Shown: positions 1-9,770 of the stretch, one piece after another | How the letters are laid out: each line of letters starts with the position of its first letter | Numbering within the stretch: position 1 is the stretch's first letter | Source: RHLJ01 sp965247355 | Lineage (GTDB): Bacteria; Bacteroidota; Rhodothermia; Balneolales; Balneolaceae | Direction of reading: 5' to 3' | DNA: 64,000 bases | Assembly (NCBI GenBank): GCA_965247355.1 | Contig: OZ252011.1 | Span: forward strand, 1-64,000 | Notes under the pieces: model-generated | What the model saw: the letters and a program-made list of their open reading frames with translations, nothing else | The model's database searches: none | What the model was told of the DNA's origin: nothing | Made by a program: the position numbers and the translations under genes

Positions 1-1904
1 AGTTTGAACCAATTGATAGGAATCTGAATACACAGAATTATCATCCTCTAAAGGAATTTCATCTATGAAAGAATAAGACAGGTTTGCATACAATCCCGGT
101 TCGGTCTCAATATTGAGGGAAGTAAAAAAGGAATGAGGTGGAATCCCGGTCATATCATTGCCTGAAAAATCTCCATCGCTTGTATTGTAATCCGCAAATT
201 CAAAATCGTGATAGGTGTATGCCAGATTGAGTTGAGCTCGTCTTAAAAAACCATAGTAATTATCTATCAGTATATAGTTTGCATTCAACTCAAAGCCACG
301 TTGATTTGTTTTACCCGCATTTCGAAATACAAAAGTATCGCGAGTGGTATCGGGATTGGCTTGCTGAATAATGGAGTCATCGAGCTTGAAGAGAAATACA
401 ACTGCATCAAAACCCAATCTTCCTTCCAATGCATTGCCTCTCATTCCCATTTCATAATTAGTTCCTGTTTCAGCTTCCAGATTCAGGTTAATACTTCCTT
501 CATTGGTTCGGATTTCCTCAATAGTAGGCGGAGAAAAACCGAGTCCGGCACTGGCATGTGCCGTAAGTTGTGGCGTGATTTTTTTGCAATTCCAATTCTG
601 GGGATAAACTGAGGATCAAAATCCTTCTCGACCAATCCTTCCTCTCCGTTACCATCTGTTGCTAATAGCCTGTTTATATCATACTCCAGATTATTGTAGC
701 TGATTCCTGCGGTCAAAAACCAATCATTGGGTAAATCAAACTGGGTATTTAAATAAAACAGGTTGGACTTCACCTTCAGCTCATCATCAAAATTAAGGGT
801 ACCTACTTTTCCGGAATCATTCTCAAAATTACGCGCGGCATAACTGGAAGCCTGCATCTCAGTCCCAAGTGTAAATTTTGCATCCACAGCTCCAATTGGT
901 GTCTCATAGGAATAGTTTGATCGGAGCCCGCCACTTTTACGACTGTCGATTTTATAATCAAAATTGAAAGGATTTTCGAAATCGCTGAAGGTCCCGAAGG
1001 CTGATGCTTCATTCGAAAATTTTTCTGTGATTTGAAATTTATGTGTGATGCCCATCAAAAGAGATTCATGCTTAATGCCCGAATTTGCATCTACACTTCC
1101 AAGTACAAAAGGATTTCCCGGGCGGGCCTGGGTAGGGTCGTTTTGAAATTGAGTTTCATTTAGTCCACCGGGTATTCCGTAGTTTAAATTGCTGTATAAA
1201 ATATTGGCCGCTATACTTCTTCCCTCCATATATTCGGTCTCTCCGGAAACCTCGATTACTTCTCTGTCCAGATAAGCCTGCTGCCTGTACCCATCACTTT
1301 TGCTTTTAGAATATTTGAAAGATAGTCCTCCGTTTTCAATCTTATCCTGATAAGCAAGATCATATCTGAAAGTTCCAAACGAACCAATTGATGAATTTGC
1401 GGTCAATTGATCCTGTTGAAACGGAGCTGTACTGTTAATCAATAATACACCCCCGTTTCCTGCGCCATACAAACTTCCTCCGGGACCTTTAATCACTTCT
1501 ATACTTTGCATGTTGAAGGGGGCAAGGAGGTTTAAAAAGGTGCTTCCAGTTGGTTCTGTAAGTGGTATTTCATTCCAGTAAATTTTCACATTACGGATTC
1601 CAAAAGGTGAGCGTAAAGAACTCCCGCGAATTGCGATCCGATAACTTCCCAGGGCACGTTCCTCCATTCGAACTCCGGCAACCGTTCGAAGTCCATAGAC
1701 CAAAGAAGAATTGTCAAATGCGGATAAGGTTTGTGGGGTGATATAGGAAATACTTCCGGGGGATTCGAGGATACTCCTGTTTCCCTGATATCCTACCACC
1801 ACAACATCGTCAAGCTCCGCTTTTAACGTATCAATTGGAGCTTGTGCATAAAGCCATGTTGGGGAAATGATTAGAAAAGAAAGAAGAAGAAATTTTTTCA
1901 GCAT
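1..1904 (-). CDS. TonB-dependent outer-membrane receptor, frameshifted and cut by the left edge
   Basis: Outer-membrane gated channel for iron complexes or other ligands; the ligand cannot be told. I start it at the ATG at 1904, which begins a clean signal peptide (MLKKFLLLSFLIISP, cleavage after WLYAQA) rather than 8 codons upstream. A TonB-box-like stretch (DDVVVVGYQ) and a plug domain follow, with the plug motif IEVIKGPGGSLYGAGNGGVLLIN near residue 130-155 (shown here in parts: IEVIKGPGG, SLYGAGNGG). Beta-barrel sequence follows. The frame breaks in a run of seven A (plus-strand T at 579-585): one more A would restore barrel sequence (ITPQLTAHASAGLGFSPPT) that stays open to base 1. Without it, translation stops at 483. 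The C-terminus lies outside the window. It may be a sequencing error, slippage or a recent pseudogene. Confidence 0.85.
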
Positions 1905-1961
1905 AGGATACAAACTACAAAGACTCACTTTAAGTTATGAGAAACCTATACATTCCTTTAC

Positions 1962-1979
1962 AAAACAGCGTTCTGTTTT
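1962..1979 (-). terminator. Small hairpin downstream of the amidotransferase
   Basis: Inverted repeat AAAACAG-CGTT-CTGTTTT between the end of the minus-strand amidotransferase and the start of the receptor gene. The stem is AT-rich and ends in T-rich sequence, so it could be a weak terminator. It could equally be chance. Confidence 0.3.
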
Positions 1980-2011
1980 ATTAGAGATTGAAGAGAAAGA
2001 AAGTAAACCTG

Positions 2012-2740
2012 TTAGCTTTCGCGATGTAATGAAATGAAGTTCTCCAATATTTTCTGAGGGTAGCGAATAACTTCGTTTTTAACAGAATCTATTAACGATT
2101 CAGTTTCTGATGGCTTAAAATACCCATGATCTTTGTAGGATCGGATTCTTAATATTATTCCGGGAACATCCAATTCAGGATGAAACTGGGTGGCATAGAA
2201 ATGTTTCTTACAGCGGATCATCTGAATAGGGCAGGTAGGCGAACTGGCTAACAAAACAGCACCTTTTGGTAACGACTGACAAGACTCTTTATGCCCAACA
2301 AAAGCGGCAAAGGATGTGGGTAGATTTTCTAGGATTGGATCGTTCGCTTCCAACTGAATCCGGACGCTTCCTACTGGTTCGCTAAACTGTTTTCCAGAAA
2401 CTTCTCCTCCCAAATAGCGGGTGATGGATCCCATGCCATAACACATTCCCAGATAAGGAATATCATAGTTGAAGATCGTTTCATAGAGATGTTCCATTTC
2501 CATTTCAAAACGGAGCTGTGCTGAAGGCTTATCAACTGTAGCATCACTTATATTTGCAGGCCCGCCTCCGGTAATAATCCCGCTATAATCCCGAGGATCG
2601 AGATGCGAAATACTTTGCTGTTCCATTCGAATTCGGACCAATTCTTCCCGCTCCAGCATACCATATTGTAGTACTGCTTCGTATTCTTTATCAGAGGCTT
2701 CATCCAGATAGCGGTGTTGTAAGAGAAGAAATGGTTTCAT
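2012..2740 (-). CDS. Class I glutamine amidotransferase (GMP synthase-like, stand-alone)
   Basis: Hydrolyses glutamine in the class I (triad) fold, or acts on a related gamma-glutamyl substrate. The nucleophile elbow is GMCYG (Cys near residue 107) and the His-Glu pair is in FHPEL near residue 185. It resembles the stand-alone GMP-synthase-like amidotransferases, at 242 residues, with no synthetase domain or partner gene next to it. I start at the ATG at 2740 (MKPFLLLQHR), which fits the first beta strand; the frame is open 13 codons further upstream. It is divergent from the peptidase gene. The acceptor substrate is unknown. Confidence 0.75.
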   Translation of the reverse strand: MKPFLLLQHRYLDEASDKEYEAVLQYGMLEREELVRIRMEQQSISHLDPRDYSGIITGGGPANISDATVDKPSAQLRFEMEMEHLYETIFNYDIPYLGMCYGMGSITRYLGGEVSGKQFSEPVGSVRIQLEANDPILENLPTSFAAFVGHKESCQSLPKGAVLLASSPTCPIQMIRCKKHFYATQFHPELDVPGIILRIRSYKDHGYFKPSETESLIDSVKNEVIRYPQKILENFISLHRES

Positions 2741-2890
2741 AGGTGGTGAATGTAAAAAAGTGGTGCGAATTAACGACAATAAATTTTGTCTAAACTATCC
2801 GGTTCTCATTTACTTCTTTTGATTTCGTCTTTAATGTTAGTCCGTTTATCTTATGAGCCTGAAATTAAATTGATATCAAACATCATTCTT

Positions 2891-5170
2891 ATGAAAAGAG
2901 CAGTTAAAAGCACATTTATTCTGATCATTGCACTTCTTTTTGCCCAGCAGGGTATTTCTCAGAGTGTAGGGCTGGATTTATATACCGAAATGGGAGAGCG
3001 TGGTTTCGTAAATTATGAAGGCGTGTCTGGTCTTTCCTGGCTCCCTGGAAATATGGGTTATTTTGAGACCGAAAGTACAGGAGAAGGCGTTGAGTTCTAC
3101 AAAGTTGATCCAAAATCTCAGAAAAGAACGCCTCTTTTTGATGCGAGTACTGAGCAAGCTTTGATAGAACAGTATAACGATGTTACAAATAGCGATTTAG
3201 AAGCTATGCCATTCAAAAGCTTTGAATTTGTGATGGATGATGAAGCTATCTTCTTCACTATCGATGACACGGATTTTCTTTTTCACTTGGATGAAAAGAA
3301 CCTTAGAAAACTTTATAAGCCTGAAATTGAGCGTTTTAAGTACGACGATGAACTGATGCGTAGAATGGAAACCAGTCAGCTTTGGAACGGTACTTATTCT
3401 CATGATTATCGAACATTTGCATATGTGAAAGGGTACGATATTTATGTTGTTGATACTGAGACTAAAGAAGAAAAGCGTCTTACATACGGTAGCGAAGAAC
3501 AAATGAATGGAAAGCCAAGCTGGGTATACCCTGAAGAGTTTGGGCAACGTGAAGCTTATTGGTTTTCGCCGGATGATTCTAAAATAGCTTACCTGCAGTA
3601 CAACGAAAAAGATGTATTCCAATATCCTGTAATTCATGAAACCGAGTTTGAAGCAGGGCTGGAACTGATGAGATATCCAAAAGCTGGAGAGACCAACCCA
3701 ACGGTTAAATTATTTATTGTTGATATTGAATCAGGTGAAATTGAGCAGGTTCCTACCAATAGTGGACCTGATACTTACATTGTTCGTCCAATCTGGAGAA
3801 ATGATGGTAGCGAATTAACCTTTCGTCGTTTAAACAGAAAACAAGATCATCTGGAGCTTTTAGCTTATGGTCTTGAAGACAAAAAAGTTCGAACAATTCT
3901 TGAAGAAAAAGAAGATGCATACATCAGTTTGCATGATAACTTTATCCAGTTAGAAGATAACGAAACCTTTATCTGGACTTCCGAAGTAAGCGGATATAAT
4001 CATATCTACCACTATAATTTTGATGGGACTCTTATAAATCAAATAACGAAAGGAGAGTGGCCGGTAGGAAGCATCGAAAATGTAGATCAGAAGAATAAAA
4101 AGATATACTTCACGGGTTATCAGAATATGGGACTTGATCACTATTTCTATGTGGTCAACTTCAATGGAAAAGGGATGAAGAAGCTAACGGATGAACCGGG
4201 TCGCCATACTATCTCAATGAATGAAGCTGCTACCTATTATACCGATGGTTTTTCTTCCTTTGATCATCCTTATGAAGTAAACCTTTATACTTCGAATGGT
4301 AAACTGGTTCGCAATTTATTAAAGGCAGACACTGAAAATATTGAGAAGAATAATCTTAGTAAGCCTGAGCTTGTAACTGTTAAATCAGCGGATGGCTCTG
4401 AAGATCTTCCTGTATTGGTATATAAACCAGTCGATTTCGATCCGAATAAAAAATATCCGGTTGTGCTTCCACTGTATGGTGGACCTGAGTATCAGGATGT
4501 GACCAATACCTATAAGAACGCGGATTCTTATCAGCGTTTAGCACAACTTGGTTTTATCGTTGTGCGGGCTAATTACCGTGGTTCAGGCAATCGTGGAAAA
4601 GAATTTGCCACACTTCATTATGGTAAGCTTGGTAGCATCGAAATTGATGATTATGCGCATGTTGTGAAAGAAATTACTAAACGAGATTACGCAGATGAAA
4701 GTCGGGTAGGGGTTTATGGGCATTCTTACGGTGGATATGCAACTTCACTACTTATGCTTCGCTATCCTGAAGTATTCCATGTAGGTATTGCAGGCGCTCC
4801 GGTAACCGATTGGAGAAGTTATGATACCATTTATACTGAACGCTACATGAACACCCCTCAGGCTAACCTTGAAGGCTACGAAAATGGTTCTGCGATGAAC
4901 TATGCTGAAAACCTTAAAGGTAAACTCCTCCTTGTTCATGGAACCATTGATAATAATGTTCATCCGGGAAATACGGTACAGTTGCAGAATGCTTTAATCT
5001 TAGCCGATAAGAAATTTGACTTGATGACCTATCCTGCAAACCGACATGGAATTCGGGGTGCGCACGGTCAGCATTATCAAAAACTACGCTTAAACTATCT
5101 GATTGAAAATCTGCAACCGGATATTACCGGTTCTGATGAGGTAGGAGCAGATCTAAGCTGGTCGAATTGA
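2891..5170 (+). CDS. Dipeptidyl peptidase IV-type serine peptidase (S9B), secreted
   Basis: Cleaves X-Pro or X-Ala dipeptides from peptide N-termini in the periplasm or at the surface. From the ATG at 2891 the protein has 759 residues: signal peptide (MKRAVKSTFILIIALLFAQQ), an N-terminal beta-propeller of DPP-IV type with the double-Glu motif (YPEEFGQREAYWFSPD, about residue 215), and a C-terminal alpha/beta hydrolase. The catalytic triad is visible: Ser612 in GHSYGG, Asp687 in GTIDNNVHP and His719 in NRHGIRG. The frame is open 35 codons upstream, but that extension would place the signal peptide internally. A strong hairpin terminator follows. It probably helps use peptides as food. Confidence 0.92.
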   Translation: MKRAVKSTFILIIALLFAQQGISQSVGLDLYTEMGERGFVNYEGVSGLSWLPGNMGYFETESTGEGVEFYKVDPKSQKRTPLFDASTEQALIEQYNDVTNSDLEAMPFKSFEFVMDDEAIFFTIDDTDFLFHLDEKNLRKLYKPEIERFKYDDELMRRMETSQLWNGTYSHDYRTFAYVKGYDIYVVDTETKEEKRLTYGSEEQMNGKPSWVYPEEFGQREAYWFSPDDSKIAYLQYNEKDVFQYPVIHETEFEAGLELMRYPKAGETNPTVKLFIVDIESGEIEQVPTNSGPDTYIVRPIWRNDGSELTFRRLNRKQDHLELLAYGLEDKKVRTILEEKEDAYISLHDNFIQLEDNETFIWTSEVSGYNHIYHYNFDGTLINQITKGEWPVGSIENVDQKNKKIYFTGYQNMGLDHYFYVVNFNGKGMKKLTDEPGRHTISMNEAATYYTDGFSSFDHPYEVNLYTSNGKLVRNLLKADTENIEKNNLSKPELVTVKSADGSEDLPVLVYKPVDFDPNKKYPVVLPLYGGPEYQDVTNTYKNADSYQRLAQLGFIVVRANYRGSGNRGKEFATLHYGKLGSIEIDDYAHVVKEITKRDYADESRVGVYGHSYGGYATSLLMLRYPEVFHVGIAGAPVTDWRSYDTIYTERYMNTPQANLEGYENGSAMNYAENLKGKLLLVHGTIDNNVHPGNTVQLQNALILADKKFDLMTYPANRHGIRGAHGQHYQKLRLNYLIENLQPDITGSDEVGADLSWSN

Positions 5171-5208
5171 TTCGGATTTAAAGCTGAAGAGCATCCTATT
5201 AAACATAG

Positions 5209-5234
5209 CCCCGGGATTTATCACGGGGTTTTTT
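5209..5234. terminator. Rho-independent terminator after the peptidase gene
   Basis: CCCCG at 5209-5213 pairs with CGGGG at 5224-5228 and is followed by six T. It sits between the convergent peptidase and GH9 genes and fits the plus strand best. Confidence 0.8.
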
Positions 5235-5307
5235 AATTAACCACCCAAGGATTGAACTAGTTTAAAACGGATGGAAGTCATAGCATGGTGGTTGAATTTC
5301 CAGAAAA

Positions 5308-7053
5308 TTACTCCTTCCCTAAATACTCCAACCCGCTAAACAGATAAACTGCAGGTGCGTTCCAGTTGATAGTAATTTCATTGGTGGAATAACTGCACCA
5401 GTCATCCAGAAACGCGAGCGCAGGAAGGGTAGATGGATAAAGATCTTCACCGCAGTCCTGATTCAAATTACGAGGGTTTGGACCACCGGAAACCAATCCT
5501 GGTACCGGATCTTTGATATTGTCTGCTTCGGAAGGACGGTGGTGAATATTCATGACCAGTTTATCTCCGAACCCGGTAATATAGCTATACCCGGTAGGAT
5601 TCATTCCAAGAAGATAATCAGCCACATGAAGAGCGGCATCATAGTACTTTTTCTCCCCGGTTAATTGATAGGATTGGAGAATAGCCATTCCAACATTACC
5701 GGCATGACCATTTGATCCCCAGAAAAAATGACTGTTATCATACCCAAAAGGAGAGCGATAAGGAGCTGTCGAAGATGCAGTAACCATTTCTTCAGTTAGT
5801 GCAACAAGGGTTTCCTGCAAAGCAGATTTATCTGATTCTGAAAGGCCTTTCAATTCATTACGATGATGAACAAGGGAATATAAACCAAGTGCTCTCACAC
5901 TATTCCAGGAAGGAATTCCTATATCGCTTTCTCTCCACCCACTTTCGTTGTAATAAGAATTTTCGCCTGTTGTAATGAACAACTCTGAACCAGCCCAGAA
6001 AAACTCGTCACTTGCATTGAAATCTCCATAGGCACCCGTTACCACATCAGGATCATACTGCTGATTCATCTGGTTTTGACGATACAATAGGTTCGGGTTC
6101 TCTTCGGCCCATAGCCAGGCCTTTTTTGAAGCAGTCAGTGCGGAATCAGCAAACTCAGGTAAAAAGGGTTGATATACCCTCGCTGCCTGGGCCATCATTG
6201 CGGCGAAATCGAGCGTCGCAGGTGTGTTCTTCATTACTACATATCGCTGATTTACGGCATCTTTGGGCATTAATGCTCCTTCAAAATTGGCAGTTGTAGC
6301 TTTATGGTACACTCCACCATCATCAGGATCTTGCATGGTTAGCAACCATCTCAGATTCCAGAGTACTTCGTCCAGTATATCAGGGATAGCATTTCCACTT
6401 TCGGGGATATTGAGAGTTTGCATATTGAAGAATTCAGGGAATTGTTCATATGCGAAAAGAAGGGTATAGGTACTAATACCGGAATTAACCACATACTTGT
6501 TATAATCTCCGGCATCATACCAGCCTTTTGGGGATGATATAATAACTCCTTCAGGACGGCTTTCGGTGGCCGCTGATGGGTGGATCATTACCAACGTATC
6601 GGGATGTCCCATAGGTCTGGCCCAACGCCCGGCATATTCTTCATCAAGTGCGGTTGAAGCCCGCATATAATAATAAGCTTTCAAAACTGCCTTAGTGACG
6701 TCCTCAAAAACACCGTTACTGATTGAAAACTCGTAGGAAGAAGTCCCATCTTCAATTTCCAGGATATAAGTTCCAGGATCATCAAAGTCTGAAAAATCCG
6801 CTACCATTACTTTTTCACTTGAGGGCTCATTAAAACCCCCTTCTGTAAGTGTTCCAGTATATACTACCTCACCGGACTCGGTATTTTTAAGAAAGAAGGA
6901 GGTAGCTTCAGTGTCAGGAGTGATAATGATTTTTGATAACCCGGGCTTGTATCCTAATTGGTTTACTTTAGGAGCTCCATCCTGAGCTACAGAATCATTT
7001 GAGAGTAGAATCCCAACAACAATCAGAAGAAGATAGAATCGTATAAGTTTCAT
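5308..7053 (-). CDS. Glycoside hydrolase family 9 cellulase, second of a tandem pair
   Basis: Secreted endo-beta-glucanase-type enzyme of 581 residues. Order: signal peptide (MKLIRFYLLLIVVGILLS), an N-terminal Ig-like CelD_N domain (PKVNQLGYKPG, about 28-110), then the GH9 (alpha/alpha)6 barrel. Catalytic-site motifs are present: WYDAGDYNKY (Asp base, about residue 183), the His motif NIHHRPSEAD, and YSTNEITINWNAP with the Glu acid near 557. The ATG at 7053 overlaps the stop of the upstream GH9 gene by four bases (ATGA), so the two are translationally coupled. Unlike its neighbour it ends straight after the catalytic domain and has no T9SS-type tail, so it may be periplasmic or lipid-free secreted. 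Confidence 0.9.
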   Translation of the reverse strand: MKLIRFYLLLIVVGILLSNDSVAQDGAPKVNQLGYKPGLSKIIITPDTEATSFFLKNTESGEVVYTGTLTEGGFNEPSSEKVMVADFSDFDDPGTYILEIEDGTSSYEFSISNGVFEDVTKAVLKAYYYMRASTALDEEYAGRWARPMGHPDTLVMIHPSAATESRPEGVIISSPKGWYDAGDYNKYVVNSGISTYTLLFAYEQFPEFFNMQTLNIPESGNAIPDILDEVLWNLRWLLTMQDPDDGGVYHKATTANFEGALMPKDAVNQRYVVMKNTPATLDFAAMMAQAARVYQPFLPEFADSALTASKKAWLWAEENPNLLYRQNQMNQQYDPDVVTGAYGDFNASDEFFWAGSELFITTGENSYYNESGWRESDIGIPSWNSVRALGLYSLVHHRNELKGLSESDKSALQETLVALTEEMVTASSTAPYRSPFGYDNSHFFWGSNGHAGNVGMAILQSYQLTGEKKYYDAALHVADYLLGMNPTGYSYITGFGDKLVMNIHHRPSEADNIKDPVPGLVSGGPNPRNLNQDCGEDLYPSTLPALAFLDDWCSYSTNEITINWNAPAVYLFSGLEYLGKE

Positions 7054-9677
7054 TTTATCAGGGTCATTTTTCGTGTGAAAACCTCTTGTCCATTCGTAAT
7101 CCGATAATAATATACCCCACTTGCAAAGCCAGAAGCATCCCACTGAACATTATGTGATCCGTAAGATTTTACACCATCAACAAGTATGGCTACTTGTTGC
7201 CCCATAGTGTTGTAAACGCTCAGTTTAACTTTTGATCTTTCTACAAGAGTAAAAGAGATAGAAGTAGTTGGATTGAATGGATTTGGATAATTCTGCTCCA
7301 GCCTGAACTCTTTAACTGCAAGAGGGTCTTCTTCATTATTTACTAATGAGACTATTTCCCGTGGTTCGGAATCACTATAAAGGGAGTCATCTATGTAATC
7401 CTGCAATCGTACGATAAGCGAGTCACCTGGGGCATCAGGGATAATTATCTGATCGTAAAATCCTTTAGAAGCAGGGATTTTCTCTGCTACTAATGAAAAC
7501 TCATTTTCTGAACTTAATCTTACAAAAATATCTAATGTATCTACAAAAGCAGAGTTCCAGGTAACAGAGGCCCTGCTACCTGGCCTGAATAAAAAAGCTG
7601 CATTTACGCTTTCAACGTTAATTCTTTTTCCGGGTTTAATCTTCAAAACGGAAGATTCTGTCCATATATCTGAATCTGAGCTGCTTTCCACTCGGAATAA
7701 CAATGAGTCTCCAGGGAGATTAGGAATTACAAATTCGGTAAAAGAGGTATCCTCAGAAGAGATATTGGCAGCAAGTTCGGTGTAGCTATCTTCAGAAAAT
7801 TGTTTATAAAGTACATTCACTGAGGTTGGATCTTCGGTTGTCCATGTTATAGTGAGACTATCACCTATATCATAAAAACCTTCTCCAAATAATGAAGTAA
7901 TACGGATTGGATCAGTAAATTCCGTTGTAAATTCAGGAGTTGTATGTTCTAATCCGGCTACGAGATAAATAAATGGAGAATTCCAGTAAGTAGTAACTTC
8001 ATTGGTGGAATAACTACAATAGTCATCCAGATAGGACGCGGCAGGTAAGTTCGAACTATAGGCATTTTCACCACAATCCTGGCTTTGATTAAATGGATTT
8101 GGACCTCCAGCTACCCATCCCGGTACGGGAGCTGTTACATTATCAGCTTCGGACTGGCGGTGGTGAATATTCATCGGGCTCTGATCTCCAAATCCGGTTA
8201 CATAACTATACCCAACCGGATTTCTTCCTAGTAAATAATCCAGAATATGAAGAGCTCCGTTATAATACTTTTGATTTCCAGTTATCTGGTATGCCATAAA
8301 AATACCCATACCTAAGTTCCCGGCTGTCCCATTGGAACCCCAGTTGAATTGCCAGCTTTGTATTCCAAAAGGAGAACGGTATCCCGAGTTAGAACCGCTG
8401 TTTATGTACCAGTCAAAAGCAGTGATAAGAGCCGATTTAACAGCTGCTGTATCAGCTGAGCCAATTGCCGTAAGACTTTTTCGGTGGTGAACCAAAGAAA
8501 AAACTCCAAGAGCCTGAACATTTCCCCAGCCGGATACACCCAAATTATTCCATCCATTATCAGGATAATAATCGTCATTCTGCGTAGTAATATATAGCTC
8601 AGCTCCGGCCCAGAACCATTCATCAGAAAAATCACTGTCTCCATAAGCACCGGTATTTATATCAGGATCAAAATTGTTGTTCATGGTCCCCTGATTGTAG
8701 GAAAGGTTTGGGTGTGCTTCTGCCCAGGCCCAGGCTAGTTCAGCTGCAGCTAATGCAGAATCAGCAAAATCCGGATAAAATGGATCGTAAATCCGGGCTG
8801 CCTGAGCCATAACTGCGGCAAAATTCAGGGTAGCGGCTGTTCCTTTCTGCACAACATATCTCGAAGCTGTTGGAACATTGGGCATCACGTTAGCCTGGAA
8901 ATTAGTGGTGGTGAGTTTATTATACACTCCGCCATCATCGGGGTCCTGCATGGTAAGCAGCCATCGCAATGCATATAAAGCTTCATCCAGAACATCAGGG
9001 ACATTATCTCCACTTTCCGGGATAGTTAATTCGCGGTCAGTATAATAGCCGGAGAATTGCTCATAAGAAAAAAGGATGTGGTTGATGCTTGATGAAATTG
9101 GAACCACGTATTTATTAAAATCGCCGGCATCATACCAGCCTCCGGGTGAAGAAATCGTTGAGTTGGCAGGACGTTTTTCAGTGGCTGCAGAGGGATGAAT
9201 TAACACATTATCATCCGGGTGTCCTGCGGCTCTGGACCAGTTACCCGCATATTGAGCGTCCAGAGCTATTGATGCCCGATTGAAATAGAGCGCTTTTATC
9301 AATCCATTTGAAAGACCATCAAATACATTATTTCCAATTTCGAATGGATAGGATTTAGAGCTACCATCTACATAAAGAACATATTTCCCGGGTCTATTGA
9401 AATCCGAAAAATCAGCTGTTTTAACTGTTTCATCAGAATGATCATAGTACACGGATGAGGATAGAGTTCCATGAAAAACGACGGTACCGGTTTCGAAGTC
9501 ACGAATATGAAATTTGGTGGCATTGTTATCGGGAGTTATGGCAAGCTTTACCCCCTCAGGGTAATAACCTAGTTGATTTAGTTTAGGTTTGTTATTCTTG
9601 CTTTGAGCAGAAACTGAACCGGTTGCAAAAAGAGCAATAAAAAATGTAATTAATAAGCGTGTGGAGGGAAAATTCAT
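7050..9677 (-). CDS. GH9 cellulase with Ig-like modules and T9SS-type sorting domain
   Basis: 875-residue paralogue of the downstream gene. Signal peptide to about residue 24 (ends SVSAQ), CelD_N Ig-like domain (PKLNQLGYYPEG), GH9 barrel with WYDAGDFNKY near 182, the NIHHRQSEAD histidine motif and YSTNEVTTYWNSP near 560. Next come two Ig/fibronectin-like repeats, at about 590-690 and 690-780, each containing a GDSL(I/L/T)-type strand. The last 85 residues are a Por secretion-tail-like domain (LEQNYPNPFNPTTSI, then GVYYYRI and TRKM). That domain predicts export by the type IX system to the cell surface. Start at the ATG at 9677. It heads a two-gene operon for cellulose or mixed beta-glucan use. 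Confidence 0.92.
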   Translation of the reverse strand: MNFPSTRLLITFFIALFATGSVSAQSKNNKPKLNQLGYYPEGVKLAITPDNNATKFHIRDFETGTVVFHGTLSSSVYYDHSDETVKTADFSDFNRPGKYVLYVDGSSKSYPFEIGNNVFDGLSNGLIKALYFNRASIALDAQYAGNWSRAAGHPDDNVLIHPSAATEKRPANSTISSPGGWYDAGDFNKYVVPISSSINHILFSYEQFSGYYTDRELTIPESGDNVPDVLDEALYALRWLLTMQDPDDGGVYNKLTTTNFQANVMPNVPTASRYVVQKGTAATLNFAAVMAQAARIYDPFYPDFADSALAAAELAWAWAEAHPNLSYNQGTMNNNFDPDINTGAYGDSDFSDEWFWAGAELYITTQNDDYYPDNGWNNLGVSGWGNVQALGVFSLVHHRKSLTAIGSADTAAVKSALITAFDWYINSGSNSGYRSPFGIQSWQFNWGSNGTAGNLGMGIFMAYQITGNQKYYNGALHILDYLLGRNPVGYSYVTGFGDQSPMNIHHRQSEADNVTAPVPGWVAGGPNPFNQSQDCGENAYSSNLPAASYLDDYCSYSTNEVTTYWNSPFIYLVAGLEHTTPEFTTEFTDPIRITSLFGEGFYDIGDSLTITWTTEDPTSVNVLYKQFSEDSYTELAANISSEDTSFTEFVIPNLPGDSLLFRVESSSDSDIWTESSVLKIKPGKRINVESVNAAFLFRPGSRASVTWNSAFVDTLDIFVRLSSENEFSLVAEKIPASKGFYDQIIIPDAPGDSLIVRLQDYIDDSLYSDSEPREIVSLVNNEEDPLAVKEFRLEQNYPNPFNPTTSISFTLVERSKVKLSVYNTMGQQVAILVDGVKSYGSHNVQWDASGFASGVYYYRITNGQEVFTRKMTLIK

Positions 9678-9770
9678 GATACCTACAGGTTGATTTACCT
9701 ATAATATCAAATGAATTGATTAAAATTGAAAAGATAATTTTTCCCACGGAAATTGTAAGAAAAACAACCT

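Noticed and set aside
301..612. Plus-strand open frame of 103 codons at the left end
   Set aside because: It lies opposite the TonB receptor, whose corrected frame is convincing barrel sequence across the same bases.
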